Source of the DNA: Alphaproteobacteria bacterium UBA998 | GTDB lineage: Bacteria; Pseudomonadota; Alphaproteobacteria; Rickettsiales; UBA998 | Assembly (NCBI GenBank): GCA_002291925.1 | Contig: DBAY01000011.1 | Coordinates: 1 to 17,967 of the forward strand | Direction of reading: 5' to 3' | DNA: 17,967 nucleotides | Shown: positions 1-8,313 of the stretch, piece by piece | Numbering within the stretch: the stretch's first letter is position 1 | Layout: each line of letters begins with the position of its first letter | The notes under the pieces: model-generated | Told to the model about the DNA's origin: nothing | The model's input: only the letters and a program-made list of their open reading frames with translations | Database searches by the model: none | Program-made: the position numbers and the translations under genes

Positions 1-1124
1 AGCAGCACCGCCGCGCCGAGCAGCAGCGCGTAGCCCACGGGCCAGAAGAACCGCCCCGAGGCGCGGAACTGGTCGAGGAAGCCGGGCGCGGAGCCGAGGT
101 CGAGCACGACCGCCCCCCCCAGACCCACGCGGAACGACACCGCGAGCGCCGCCAGCCCCAGGCACGCCAGCGCCAGACCCGCGTGCCGCCGCAGCGCCGC
201 GAGGGCAGCGCGCCCGCTCAACGCCAACGCGCCGACGAGCGCCAACACAAGCCCCAGGCCGAGCCAGTTGTAACCCTCCCAGCCGCCGTGGCCGGTTGCG
301 TCCACCTCGCGCTCCACCAGCCAGCCGAGGAAGAACGAGCGGTGCGGCCAGAGGGGCGACAGGAGGTTCATCGCGAACTGTCCGTAGAAGCCGGGGTCGC
401 CCTGCGCGCCGAAGTAGCCGAACAGCGCCATCACCAGCCCCATCGCCCCCGCCGCGCCCGCGACCCCGAGCGCGTGCCGCGCCCACGCCTCGCCGCGCAG
501 CAGCGCGGTGAGCGGCGCGGCGGCGAGCACCGCGAGCGACATGAGCGCGAGATAGGGATGGACGAGCAGCGCGGCCGCCTGAAACGGAGCGGCGAGCAGC
601 CACCAGCGGGTGTCGCGCAGCGCCCTCGCGTACAGCCCCAGCGCCGCCAGCACCACGAATTGCCCGCACAGGGCCGCGTGGCCAAACCGCATCACGAAGG
701 CGGGTGTGGAGACCGCCAGCATCCCCACGGCCAGCGCCGGCAGCCAGCCGCGGGCGCCGAAGCCGCGAAGCGCGAACACGGCGGCGACGGGCTGCAGCAC
801 CCAGGCGAGAGCGTAGAAGAGCCCGACGCCATGGACGCCCTCGGGGAAGGCCCCGGCGAAAACCTTCAAGATCAAGGCCTGAACGGGAATTCCATCAAGA
901 AACGCGAGGTTCGCGGCGCCCGGCAGGCTGGGCACGTCGAGCGGCGGCCAGCCCCAAGGGGCCGCGAGGAAGTGGCGCTGGGCAATAGCGTGCTGCGCCG
1001 CATCCCCGAGCGCCCGCCACTCCGACCCCGCGCGAGGCCACAGGAAATCCAGCGGGAACAGAAGGCTAGCGAGCGAAGCTCCCACAACAAAGGAAGGCAG
1101 GTAGGCGAAGGCCCGGTCGCGCAT
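1..1124 (-). CDS. DUF6311-like polytopic membrane protein (3' end outside window)
   Basis: An open frame of 374 codons runs from an ATG at 1124 off the left edge, so the C-terminus is missing. The ATG follows a G-rich stretch that can serve as ribosome binding site. The protein begins MRDRAFAYLPSFVVG and is dominated by hydrophobic segments of Ala, Leu, Val and Gly with short loops, as in GT-C type glycosyltransferases. The luminal-type stretch with AAPWGWPPL and NLAFLDGIP near the N-terminus resembles what I recall of DUF6311 proteins of alphaproteobacterial polysaccharide loci. A periplasmic-facing glycosyl or polymer transfer role is inference from topology and neighbours. It is divergent from the sugar-transferase gene, with about 210 bp between them. 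Base composition is very GC-rich, like the next two genes and unlike everything right of 3240. The family name is from memory; the membrane character and reading frame are clear. Confidence 0.75.
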   Translation of the reverse strand, partial: MRDRAFAYLPSFVVGASLASLLFPLDFLWPRAGSEWRALGDAAQHAIAQRHFLAAPWGWPPLDVPSLPGAANLAFLDGIPVQALILKVFAGAFPEGVHGVGLFYALAWVLQPVAAVFALRGFGARGWLPALAVGMLAVSTPAFVMRFGHAALCGQFVVLAALGLYARALRDTRWWLLAAPFQAAALLVHPYLALMSLAVLAAAPLTALLRGEAWARHALGVAGAAGAMGLVMALFGYFGAQGDPGFYGQFAMNLLSPLWPHRSFFLGWLVEREVDATGHGGWEGYNWLGLGLVLALVGALALSGRAALAALRRHAGLALACLGLAALAVSFRVGLGGAVVLDLGSAPGFLDQFRASGRFFWPVGYALLLGAAVL

Positions 1125-1337
1125 TCCCCCCCGGTGCCACCGCGCCGCCCGAACCGCAACGCAGCCGCATCGATTTACCATCCGGTTATGCTGCGCTGCC
1201 ACAATCTTGCCCAAGACGGGCCCGTTTCCCGCCCGTTACAGTCGGCAGAACGAAAGCGTGGTGGTGGCGTCCGGATGGGCCGGCCCGCCTCGCCGCTCCC
1301 AGGCGGCCCGGGTTGGGGCCGCGAGACAGAGAGCAAG

Positions 1338-2051
1338 ATGCCCGGGCTGGACACCCTCGCCGCGCTGACCCGCGACACCGAGGCGAAGTTTTCCGCGGCC
1401 CCCCAGGCGCTTCGCGCGCCCGCCCTGCCCCGCTCGGCCGGCGCCGCGGCCGCCAAGCGCGCCCTCGACGTCGCCGGCGCCGCGGCCTTGCTGGTCGCGC
1501 TGGCCCCCGTCTTCCTCCTGATTGCGCTCTTGGTGCGTCGCGACGGCGGGCCGGTGTTCTTCGCCCACACCCGCGTCGGCCGCGGCGGCGCGCTGTTCGG
1601 CTGCCTCAAGTTCCGCTCCATGGTGACGGACAGCCAGGAGCGTTTGCGCGCCCACCTCGCCGCGGACCCCGTCGCCCGGGCCGAATGGGATGCGACGCGC
1701 AAGCTGAAGAACGACCCGCGCGTGACGCGGGTTGGTCGCTTCCTCCGCGCCACCTCGCTCGACGAACTGCCGCAACTCTTCAACGTCCTCCGCGGCGAGA
1801 TGAGCCTGGTCGGCCCTCGCCCCGTGCAGCAGGCCGAGCTGGAGGGTCTCTACGGCGCCGCCGCGGCCTATTACATGGCCGTGCGCCCCGGCATCACGGG
1901 TTTGTGGCAGGTCTCGGGGCGGTCGGAGACGAGCTACGCGCAGCGCGTGGCTCTCGACGTGGCCTACGTCGCCGCGGGCTCCTTCTGGCAGGACGTCCGC
2001 ATCCTCCTGCGCACCCCGGTCGCGGTGCTGTCGCGCAAGGGCGCGGTCTGA
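1338..2051 (+). CDS. Undecaprenyl-phosphate sugar phosphotransferase (bacterial sugar transferase family)
   Basis: This 237-residue protein belongs to the monotopic phosphoglycosyl transferases (Bac_transf; PglC, or the catalytic domain of WcaJ/WbaP/ExoY). These move a sugar-1-phosphate from a nucleotide sugar to undecaprenyl phosphate at the inner membrane and so start surface glycan synthesis. A reentrant hydrophobic helix lies at about 45-67. It is followed by KFRSM (91-95), the catalytic Asp-Glu in DELPQ (142-146), GPRP (159-162) and PGITGLWQVSGR (184-195). Only the catalytic domain is present; the extra N-terminal TM bundle of WbaP-type enzymes is missing. The frame is open far upstream, but that part is low-complexity Arg/Pro/Gln sequence antisense to the divergent membrane gene. 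I therefore start at the ATG at 1338, with a weak GAGA purine stretch before it. An in-frame ATG at 1275 is possible. The flippase gene follows after 50 nt, which suggests one operon. Sugar specificity cannot be read from the sequence. Confidence 0.9.
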   Translation: MPGLDTLAALTRDTEAKFSAAPQALRAPALPRSAGAAAAKRALDVAGAAALLVALAPVFLLIALLVRRDGGPVFFAHTRVGRGGALFGCLKFRSMVTDSQERLRAHLAADPVARAEWDATRKLKNDPRVTRVGRFLRATSLDELPQLFNVLRGEMSLVGPRPVQQAELEGLYGAAAAYYMAVRPGITGLWQVSGRSETSYAQRVALDVAYVAAGSFWQDVRILLRTPVAVLSRKGAV

Positions 2052-2101
2052 GCCGCCGCCCTTCCCTTTCCGCCCCGGCGGGGGCGGGCTAGGCGACCGC
2101 G

Positions 2102-3117
2102 ATGACCACCCCAGGCGAGACCGAGGACCGCGCCGGCGCGAGGCGCCTCGTCTCCGGCGTGTTCTGGAACGGGCTCGGGCGCGGGCTGCCGCTGCTCCTC
2201 GCCCTCGCCCTCACGCCCCTTCTTGTGGAGCTGATGGGGCTGGAGCGGTGGGGGCTGTTCACCCTCGCGCTGGCCATGGTGGGCGTGTTTGGCGTCTTCG
2301 ACCTCGGCATCGGCCCGGCGCTGACCCGCGCCATCTCCGAGCGCATCGGCAACACCGCGCCGGAGGAGCTGTCGCGGCTCGCGGGCGCGGCGATGCTCTG
2401 CCTCGTGGCGTTCGCGGCGCTGATGGCGGCGCTCTTGTGGTTCGCGCTGCCCGCGCTGATGACGCGGCTGCTGAACGTGCCCCCCGAACTCCAGGCGGAG
2501 GCGCTCGCGGCCTTTCGAATCCTCGCGGCCGCCGCGCCGCTCGTCGTGCTGAACGCGGCGCTGTGGGGCGTGCTCGCCGCCCACCAGCGCTTCGCCTCCG
2601 CGAACCTCGTCAGCATCCCCGTGGCCGCGATGTACTACGTCGGGCCGCTGCTGGTGCTGCTGGTGTGGCAGAGCCTCGTGGGCGTGATGCTGGTGCTGGT
2701 GCTGTGCCGCCTCGCCAACACCCTCTCCTACGCGTGGCTCGCGCGGCCCCTGCTTCCCGGCTTCGGCGTGGGGCGGCTCGGCGCGGTGTGGCCGCTGCTG
2801 CGCGTGGGCGGGTGGATGACGGCGTCCTCCGTGCTCAACCAGTTCCTGCTCTACGCCGACCGCTTCGTCATCGGCGCGTTCCTGACGCTCGCGGCGGTCG
2901 CGCACTACGCCACGCCGCTCGACCTCGTCCTGCGCATGTGGATCGTGCCCGTCGCCGTCGCGCAGGCGCTGCTGCCCGCCATGGCGTCGAGCTTTCGCGA
3001 GCGGCCGGAGGCGGTCGCGGCGCTCGCCCGGCGGGGCGCGCTGATCGTGGCGGCGCTGACCCTGCCGCCCGGCCTGATCGTCGCGGCGGAGGGCGACTGG
3101 CTGCTGCGCCTGTGGCT
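2102..3117 (+). CDS. Wzx-like polysaccharide flippase (MOP superfamily), 3' end lost at artefact
   Basis: About 338 residues can be read before the frame enters the C/G homopolymer tract. The N-terminus (RLVSGVFWNGLGRGLPLLLALALTPLLVE) and the many regularly spaced hydrophobic helices are typical of Wzx/RfbX/PST-type flippases. These move undecaprenyl-linked oligosaccharide units across the inner membrane. Also typical are the segment ERWGLFTLALAMVGVFGVFDLGIG after the first helix pair and the ADRFVIGAF motif in the middle. Family members usually have 400-480 residues, so the last two to four helices are missing here. The apparent stop at 3254-3256 lies beyond the poly-G tract, and the residues before it (Pro/Gly runs) are not real protein. 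The gene lies 50 nt after the phosphoglycosyl transferase gene. No strong Shine-Dalgarno precedes the ATG at 2102. The substrate is unknown. Confidence 0.85.
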
Positions 3118-3239
<122 letters not shown>

Positions 3240-3241
3240 CG

Positions 3242-3306
3242 TGTGGATACGTATGACTCCGCTTCCGCCCCCCTCCCAGCCTCCCCCCTACTGGGGGAGG
3301 GGTTTG
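3242..3306 (-). repeat. Dispersed C/G-rich palindromic repeat, copy 1
   Basis: Read on the minus strand, these 65 bases match 10376-10440 on the plus strand at 55 positions without a gap. The core is CAAACCCCTCCCCC, a short spacer, then GGGG(C/G)GGAGGCTGGGAGG and GGCGGAAG; C-rich and G-rich arms can pair. This copy lies at the 3' end of the open frame that follows pgk and is read through in frame. Its left border coincides with the poly-G artefact, so its true left end is unknown. Confidence 0.75.
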
Positions 3307-3712
3307 GGAAGAGCCAGCTTTGCGCCAGTGTCATTTTTCGCTCGCGCGACAGGCCTGCCGGGAAGGCGTGCATGTGCGACGGGCGCGGCAGGAGTTGCGC
3401 CCCGTAAGCGTGCGCGATGCTAGTGAGCGCAGGCAGGGCAGGAGCGGCGAGGTCAAAGACAACATGCTTCAGGCCGAGCGCCATGGCCTGCAGGGCAGTG
3501 CCGGATTCGTCGCCGCAATCGACCAGCAGGCGGAAGGTCTGCGAGGGGAATGCTTCGCGGGCCAGACTCTCCATCGCCTGCCAGTAGGCGGCGCCGAGGT
3601 AGCACGCGCCCGCCACCGGCGAAACAAGCTGAAGGGCGAGGCCCCGGCGTGATGCAGCGTCAAGCGCGGCGCAGATGTCCTCAAAGTCAGCCACCTCGAG
3701 GGCAGGCGTCAT
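3242..3712 (-). CDS. Unrecognised protein encoded directly after pgk, 3' end lost at artefact
   Basis: The gene starts with ATG at 3712, 2 nt after the pgk stop codon, so it is probably translationally coupled to pgk. The visible protein begins MTPALEVADFEDICAALDAA and has an alternating hydrophobic pattern with RLLVDCGDESGTALQAMALG and KHVVFDLA. This looks like a small alpha/beta protein of about 100-120 residues. After about residue 135 the frame enters the dispersed repeat and reads NPSPSRGEAGRGAE. It then runs into the poly-C strand of the artefact with no stop. I do not recognise the family. The repeat-encoded tail may be genuine, as with palindromic elements in some alphaproteobacterial genes, or the frame may be wrong near the low-quality sequence. 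A function linked to glycolysis is only suggested by the coupling to pgk. Confidence 0.6.
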
Positions 3713-3714
3713 GC

Positions 3715-4914
3715 TCAGGCGGCCTTCTGCAGCGCTTCCACGCCGGGGAGCGCCTTGCCCTCCAGCCACTCAAGGAACGCGCCGCCCGCGGTGGAGAGAT
3801 AACTGAATTGCTGCGCCACCCCCGCATAGGAGAGCGCGGAAACCGTATCACCGCCGCCCGCCACGCTCTTCATGGTCCCGTCCGCCGTGAGGCGGGTCAC
3901 GACGCGGGCGAGGAAGACCGTCGCATTGTCAAACGGCGCGGTTTCGAACGCACCGAGCGGGCCGTTCCACACCAGCGTGCGGCAGCCTTTCAGTACATCC
4001 GCGTAACGCATCAGCGAATCGGGGCCGATATCAAGCGCCATCGCATCTTCAGGCACGGCGGAGGCCGCCACGATGCGCGAAGGCGCATGGGCGCTGAAAG
4101 CCTGCGTCACCACGAGATCATCCGGCAACAGGATGCGGCAGTTCGCCTGCTCCGCCTTGGCGAGGATGGCGCGGGCGGTGTCCATCATCTCCTGCTCGCA
4201 GAGGGAGGTGCCGAGCGCATGCCCCTGCGCGCAGAGGAAGGTGTTGGCCATCGCCCCGCCGATGATGAGCACATCCACCTTCTCCACCAGATGATCGAGC
4301 AGCTCCAGCTTGGTGGAGACCTTCGATCCGCCGACCACCGCCGCCAGCGGGCGCTCCGGCGCGGAGAAAAGCGAATCCAGCGACTCGATCTCCTCCTGCA
4401 TGGCGAAGCCGACATAAGACGGCAGCAGCTTCGGCAAGTGATAGATGGACGCATGCGGACGGTGCGAGCAGGAAAACGCATCGTTGACATAGGCGTCGCC
4501 CAGCGCGGCGATCTGGCGGGCGAAGAGCGCATCGCCCGTGGTTTCCTCCGCGTGGAAGCGCAAATTCTCCAGCAGCACGATCTGTCCCGGCTCGGCCCGG
4601 CGAATGGCATCCGCCGCCGCCGCGCCGATGCAGTCCACGCCGAAGCGCACGGGGTATTCCGGCAGGTGCGCCTGCAGCGCGTCCACCAGCGGCGAGAGCG
4701 ACATGGAGGGATTATACTCTCCCTTGGGCCGTCCGAAATGCGACAGCAGCACGACCTTCGCCCCCGCCCCCGCCAGATGGCGGATGGTGGGCAGCACCCG
4801 CGCGATGCGCGTGACGTCGGTCACCTTGCCGGCCTGCATGGGCACGTTGAGGTCCACGCGCACCAGCACGGTTTTGCCTTCGGGAGACAGCTCGGTCAGT
4901 CGCATGATACCCAT
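3715..4914 (-). CDS. pgk: Phosphoglycerate kinase
   Basis: The 399-residue enzyme transfers phosphate between 1,3-bisphosphoglycerate and ADP in the cytosol, giving 3-phosphoglycerate and ATP in glycolysis and the reverse in gluconeogenesis. All family landmarks are present: DLNVP (21-25), HFGRPKG (59-65), LLENLRF (114-120), NDAF (144-147), GGSKVSTK (195-202), GGAMANTF (219-226), WNGPLGAFE (316-324) and the nucleotide-binding GGGDTV (353-358). The usual STGGGA near the C-terminus reads STAGGA (374-379), a mild substitution. Length is normal. Start choice is open between the ATG at 4914 and an ATG three codons later (4905); neither has a strong Shine-Dalgarno. Usual neighbours gap and fba are not in the window. 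The gene is divergent from a small unknown gene and is followed 2 nt downstream by an unrecognised reading frame. Confidence 0.98.
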   Translation of the reverse strand: MGIMRLTELSPEGKTVLVRVDLNVPMQAGKVTDVTRIARVLPTIRHLAGAGAKVVLLSHFGRPKGEYNPSMSLSPLVDALQAHLPEYPVRFGVDCIGAAAADAIRRAEPGQIVLLENLRFHAEETTGDALFARQIAALGDAYVNDAFSCSHRPHASIYHLPKLLPSYVGFAMQEEIESLDSLFSAPERPLAAVVGGSKVSTKLELLDHLVEKVDVLIIGGAMANTFLCAQGHALGTSLCEQEMMDTARAILAKAEQANCRILLPDDLVVTQAFSAHAPSRIVAASAVPEDAMALDIGPDSLMRYADVLKGCRTLVWNGPLGAFETAPFDNATVFLARVVTRLTADGTMKSVAGGGDTVSALSYAGVAQQFSYLSTAGGAFLEWLEGKALPGVEALQKAA

Positions 4915-5032
4915 CGGATTTTAACGCTTAAGGATGTGTGCGGTTGATACCACGCGCCCCGGATGACTGTCCAGACGCGGCGTGCATAAACACATGCCAT
5001 TTTTATGCGCGGAACGCCATGACTTATGCCCG

Positions 5033-5096
5033 GCGAACGACCGTTCGCTGTGACCTCCATAAAAACTTCATCATCCTGTCACGCATTTGTCATGCA
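5033..5096. promoter_or_regulatory. Operator-like motifs between pgk and the divergent small gene
   Basis: The divergent spacer holds a perfect palindrome, GCGAACG-AC-CGTTCGC, at 5033-5048. About 30 bp on, the half-site TGTCAYGCA occurs twice in tandem (5077-5085 and 5088-5096), 11 bp apart, about one helical turn. The first has the GAAC-N4-GTTC form of Gram-positive LexA/DinR boxes. Most alphaproteobacterial LexA proteins bind direct repeats instead, so the regulator is not assigned. The second is immediately upstream of the small gene. Both are possible transcription-factor sites; no clear -35/-10 pair is visible. Confidence 0.35.
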
Positions 5097-5135
5097 GATG
5101 GCGTAACAGGGTGCCCGCAAATGATGGGAACGACG

Positions 5136-5402
5136 ATGTCTACACGTAATACGCTGCGCCTGCGGGCGCCGGGCATGGAAGCCTATTTTTACGAGACCAC
5201 GCTGGAAAATGGCGAGGCCGGGTTCATGTACCTGCTGGCCCCCAGCGATCGCAAGGAAATGATCAACCGCGAGCTGAGCGAAGGCCGCCTGCCGCATGAC
5301 GTAATCGTGCTGGAGGCCGGCGTCGGCCAGCCCAGTGAACGCCTGCAATATGAGATGGCACTCTACTATGGCGTGCATGCCCACGGCTTTGTCGCCGCCT
5401 AA
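5136..5402 (+). CDS. Small conserved-looking protein of unknown function
   Basis: I start this 88-residue frame at the ATG at 5136, where a GGGA lies seven bases upstream; in-frame ATGs at 5121 and 5124 are alternatives. The frame is open as far as 4938, but that part does not look like protein. The product begins MSTRNTLRLRAPGMEAYFYE and continues with GFMYLLAPSDRKEMINRELSEGRLPHDVIVLEAG. It is a soluble, mixed-charge protein with no signal peptide, TM segment or cysteine. The regular spacing of hydrophobic residues and normal codon use suggest a real gene. I do not recognise the family. It sits between divergent pgk and hfq, separated from hfq by 182 AT-rich bases, so it is probably its own transcription unit. 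Tandem TGTCAYGCA half-sites lie just upstream. Confidence 0.6.
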   Translation: MSTRNTLRLRAPGMEAYFYETTLENGEAGFMYLLAPSDRKEMINRELSEGRLPHDVIVLEAGVGQPSERLQYEMALYYGVHAHGFVAA

Positions 5403-5584
5403 ATTTTATAGGAAATAACTGTCATTTATCTTTTACACGCCATTCGCTACAAGCCTGTAAATATAAGCATTCTCTTACATCTGTTAATTTTTTTCGACGC
5501 TTCTCACTTTGCAACCGAGAAAATTCTGGTAAGTTACAAACGCGTCGCGAATGCTACCGCGACACAATAATGAGAGAGGTGGGG

Positions 5585-5866
5585 ATGGCAGAAAAAGCGC
5601 AAAATATGCAGGATGTGTTCCTCAACGCATGTCGCAGGGACAAGAAACCAGTGACTGTATATCTGGTGAACGGCGTGAAGCTGCAGGGAGTTATCAGCGG
5701 ATTTGACAATTTCTCCGTCGTGCTGAAGCGCAATCAGATGGCGCAGCTTGTCTACAAGCACAGCATCGCCACCGTGGTGCCGAGCGTGCCGATGAACCTG
5801 TCGCGCACGGACGGGGAAACGATGGACGACGATATCGACGAATCGGAGCCCATGCTGGTAGCATAA
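5585..5866 (+). CDS. hfq: RNA chaperone Hfq
   Basis: The 93-residue product is a bacterial Sm-like protein that forms a hexameric ring and pairs small RNAs with mRNAs. The N-terminal NMQDVFLNACR fits the proximal-face consensus. Sm1 covers about residues 23-48 (VTVYLVNGVKLQGVISGFDNF, with Phe43). Sm2 ends in YKHSIATVVPS (57-67), which carries the Lys58-His59 pair of the inner pore. A C-terminal acidic tail (DDDIDESEP) extends beyond the core, as in several alphaproteobacteria. The ATG at 5585 has a strong AGAGAGG ribosome binding site five bases upstream; the in-frame ATG at 5570 has none and is disfavoured. hflX follows after 30 nt, the classic hfq-hflX arrangement. The 182-bp leader is AT-rich and probably holds the promoter, but I cannot place it. 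Confidence 0.97.
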   Translation: MAEKAQNMQDVFLNACRRDKKPVTVYLVNGVKLQGVISGFDNFSVVLKRNQMAQLVYKHSIATVVPSVPMNLSRTDGETMDDDIDESEPMLVA

Positions 5867-5896
5867 CCGGCCGCCGCACCTTATCTTAAGGCCTGC

Positions 5897-7186
<1,290 letters not shown>

Positions 7187-7192
7187 ACGCCC

Positions 7193-7417
7193 CTACCAGA
7201 TCAGTGAGCCGTTGGAGAGATGCTGGATATCGCCCGGCTGCACGGAGCCGACAGGGAGCTGGTACGCATCGTCGCTGAACGGGTAGTTCGGCGCGCTGGG
7301 GTTGGTCGACGCGCACGCGGCCATACCCAGCAAAGCCAGCACAGCCAGCCGTTTCATGGAGGAAGAAAGTCCCGCGCCTCGCCGCGGCGAGGCATTGATG
7401 TACGCCTGATAAATCAT
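7193..7417 (-). CDS. Small predicted lipoprotein
   Basis: The 74-residue frame contains MKRLAVLALLGMAAC, a short signal peptide ending in a lipobox (LGMAAC), so the Cys should be lipidated and the mature peptide of about 40 residues anchored in a membrane. The mature part (STNPSAPNYPFSDDAYQLPVGSVQPGD, shown in part) is Pro/Asp-rich and not recognised. Two starts are possible. ATG 7417 has a strong GAGGTGAT ribosome binding site nine bases upstream and adds 20 residues before the Lys-Arg of the signal. ATG 7357 gives a textbook signal peptide but has only pyrimidines upstream. I annotate 7417 because of the binding site, though the long n-region is unusual. The stop lies 6 bp from the convergent hflX stop. 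See the hairpin at 7427-7446 for possible control. Confidence 0.7.
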   Translation of the reverse strand: MIYQAYINASPRRGAGLSSSMKRLAVLALLGMAACASTNPSAPNYPFSDDAYQLPVGSVQPGDIQHLSNGSLIW

Positions 7418-7426
7418 TTTTCACAT

Positions 7427-7446
7427 CACCTCAATGTTCTGAGGTG
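7427..7446 (-). promoter_or_regulatory. Hairpin that encloses the lipoprotein Shine-Dalgarno
   Basis: On the minus strand CACCTCA, a six-base loop, then TGAGGTG form a perfect 7-bp stem. The right arm is the Shine-Dalgarno (GAGGTG) of the lipoprotein start at 7417, nine bases upstream of the ATG. When folded, the site would be masked, as in RNA thermometers or in leaders opened by a small RNA or ribosome. The hairpin is seen directly; its regulatory role is inference. Confidence 0.5.
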
Positions 7447-7647
7447 CCCCAATTACAAGCGGGAAGCATCAACCCGCCATACGCTCTGCCTGCATACCCC
7501 AAAAAAGGGCAGAGAGCAAGTAAAAAATTTTTTGCAAGCAAAATCTGAGATTTATGACAGCTTTGTCACAAATTGGTAATAAAGATATTTTATGATATAC
7601 TTCAATATGATGCTGGAAATATCACGAGATCATCAGAAAAAAATAAT
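7447..7647. other. AT-rich intergenic stretch without recognisable gene
   Basis: About 200 bases, AT-rich compared with both flanks. A CTCTGCC/GGCAGAG inverted repeat lies near 7480-7517 with an A-run in the loop region. I find no open frame with a ribosome binding site and no tRNA-like fold. It marks the border between the hfq-hflX/lipoprotein block and the accessory module, and probably contains the lipoprotein promoter. Confidence 0.5.
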
Positions 7648-7673
7648 GAAAAAAATTGCCCGGTCTAACGGGA
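7648..7673 (-). terminator. Weak Rho-independent terminator overlapping the stop of the 181-aa gene
   Basis: On the minus strand CCCG, a short loop containing the TAG stop codon, then CGGG form a 4-bp stem. It is followed by CAA and a run of six T. The stem is short, so this is a possible rather than strong terminator. It would end the leftward accessory module. Confidence 0.35.
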
Positions 7674-8210
7674 AAATGCTTTCACGGCCTGCGCACCCAT
7701 GGCCGCCGCCAGAACCCCTTGAAGCGCCCCCAGCATGATGGGCGTCACCTTGTAATGAGCGTTTCCCTCGGCATCCACCTCGCGGGCCTGCATGAGGGTG
7801 TGGATGGCGCCGTACGCGGCCAGCGCAGCGAAGCCACCTTGCAGAGCAACCTCGGGCCGTTTGATGCGCTCCACCATGCTGGCGCGGGGATGATAGGGCG
7901 TCTGGCGTGTTTCCGGATTCAGGGCATGGTCCACAATCCTGGAAGCTTCCACAAGTCCCGGCCCATCCTTCGCCGCGTTGCGGCCAATCAGTGATTCCAG
8001 CCGGGATTCCAGGCCGTCCAGCGCCCGTGTCTCCGCCACCTCATGGGTTCGTGCATCCCGCATGGCGTCCGAGATCACATCCGGAAACGCTTTTCTGACC
8101 GCGTGTCTCTGGTCAAGACTCAGCCCTTTGGCTTTCAGAACATTTTCCAACGCCTCAACCAGCGCATCGCCATCAACGCGGGGTGGAGTGAACTTCGATG
8201 AGTGGCTCAT
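7665..8210 (-). CDS. Putative membrane-hairpin protein with C-terminal GN-x-HY signature (181 aa)
   Basis: The N-terminal two thirds is soluble and mostly helical and charged (MSHSSKFTPPRVDGDALVEA, then LSLDQRHAVRKAFPDV). The C-terminal third has two hydrophobic Ala/Gly-rich segments (about 124-138 and 158-175). They flank a polar turn reading EVDAEGNAHY. The same layout and motif end the upstream 277-residue protein, and the two tails align without gaps, so the genes are probably paralogous in that domain. No signal peptide or catalytic motif is visible and I do not recognise the family. A role in membranes (pore, anchor or effector) is inference from the hairpin. The gene has its own extended -10 (TGC-TATACT) only 7 bases before the ATG and no Shine-Dalgarno. 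The mRNA may therefore be leaderless. A strong terminator separates it from the gene upstream. Confidence 0.7.
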   Translation of the reverse strand: MSHSSKFTPPRVDGDALVEALENVLKAKGLSLDQRHAVRKAFPDVISDAMRDARTHEVAETRALDGLESRLESLIGRNAAKDGPGLVEASRIVDHALNPETRQTPYHPRASMVERIKRPEVALQGGFAALAAYGAIHTLMQAREVDAEGNAHYKVTPIMLGALQGVLAAAMGAQAVKAFSR

Positions 8211-8217
8211 GGTACCC

Positions 8218-8226
8218 AGTATAGCA
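8218..8226 (-). promoter_or_regulatory. Extended -10 promoter of the 181-aa gene, possibly leaderless
   Basis: Minus strand TGC-TATACT, an extended -10 element, ends 7 bases before the ATG at 8210. Transcription would then start at or next to the start codon. No purine-rich ribosome binding site is present and no good -35 is seen. Confidence 0.4.
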
Positions 8227-8257
8227 AGTGCGCTGGCTCACATTATGAAATTTCCAT

Positions 8258-8291
8258 GAAAAAAGCGGCCTCGCTGGAGGCCGCTTTTTTT
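8258..8291. terminator. Strong bidirectional Rho-independent terminator
   Basis: A perfect 8-bp stem GCGGCCTC/GAGGCCGC with a GCTG loop is flanked by A-runs on the left and a T-run on the right, so it works on either strand. It lies 22 bases after the stop of the leftward 277-residue gene and probably ends that transcript. The following 181-residue gene would then need its own promoter. Confidence 0.9.
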
Positions 8292-8313
8292 AAAAGAATC
8301 ACGGTTGAATAAA

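Noticed and set aside
183..1337. Long open frame upstream of the sugar transferase start
   Set aside because: Arg/Pro/Gln/His-rich low-complexity translation antisense to the DUF6311-like gene; the family domain begins only after 1338, and GC-rich DNA readily leaves such frames open.
3550..4947. 465-codon rightward open frame
   Set aside because: Antisense to pgk, which has every family motif; the translation is His/Arg/Gln-rich without domain features.
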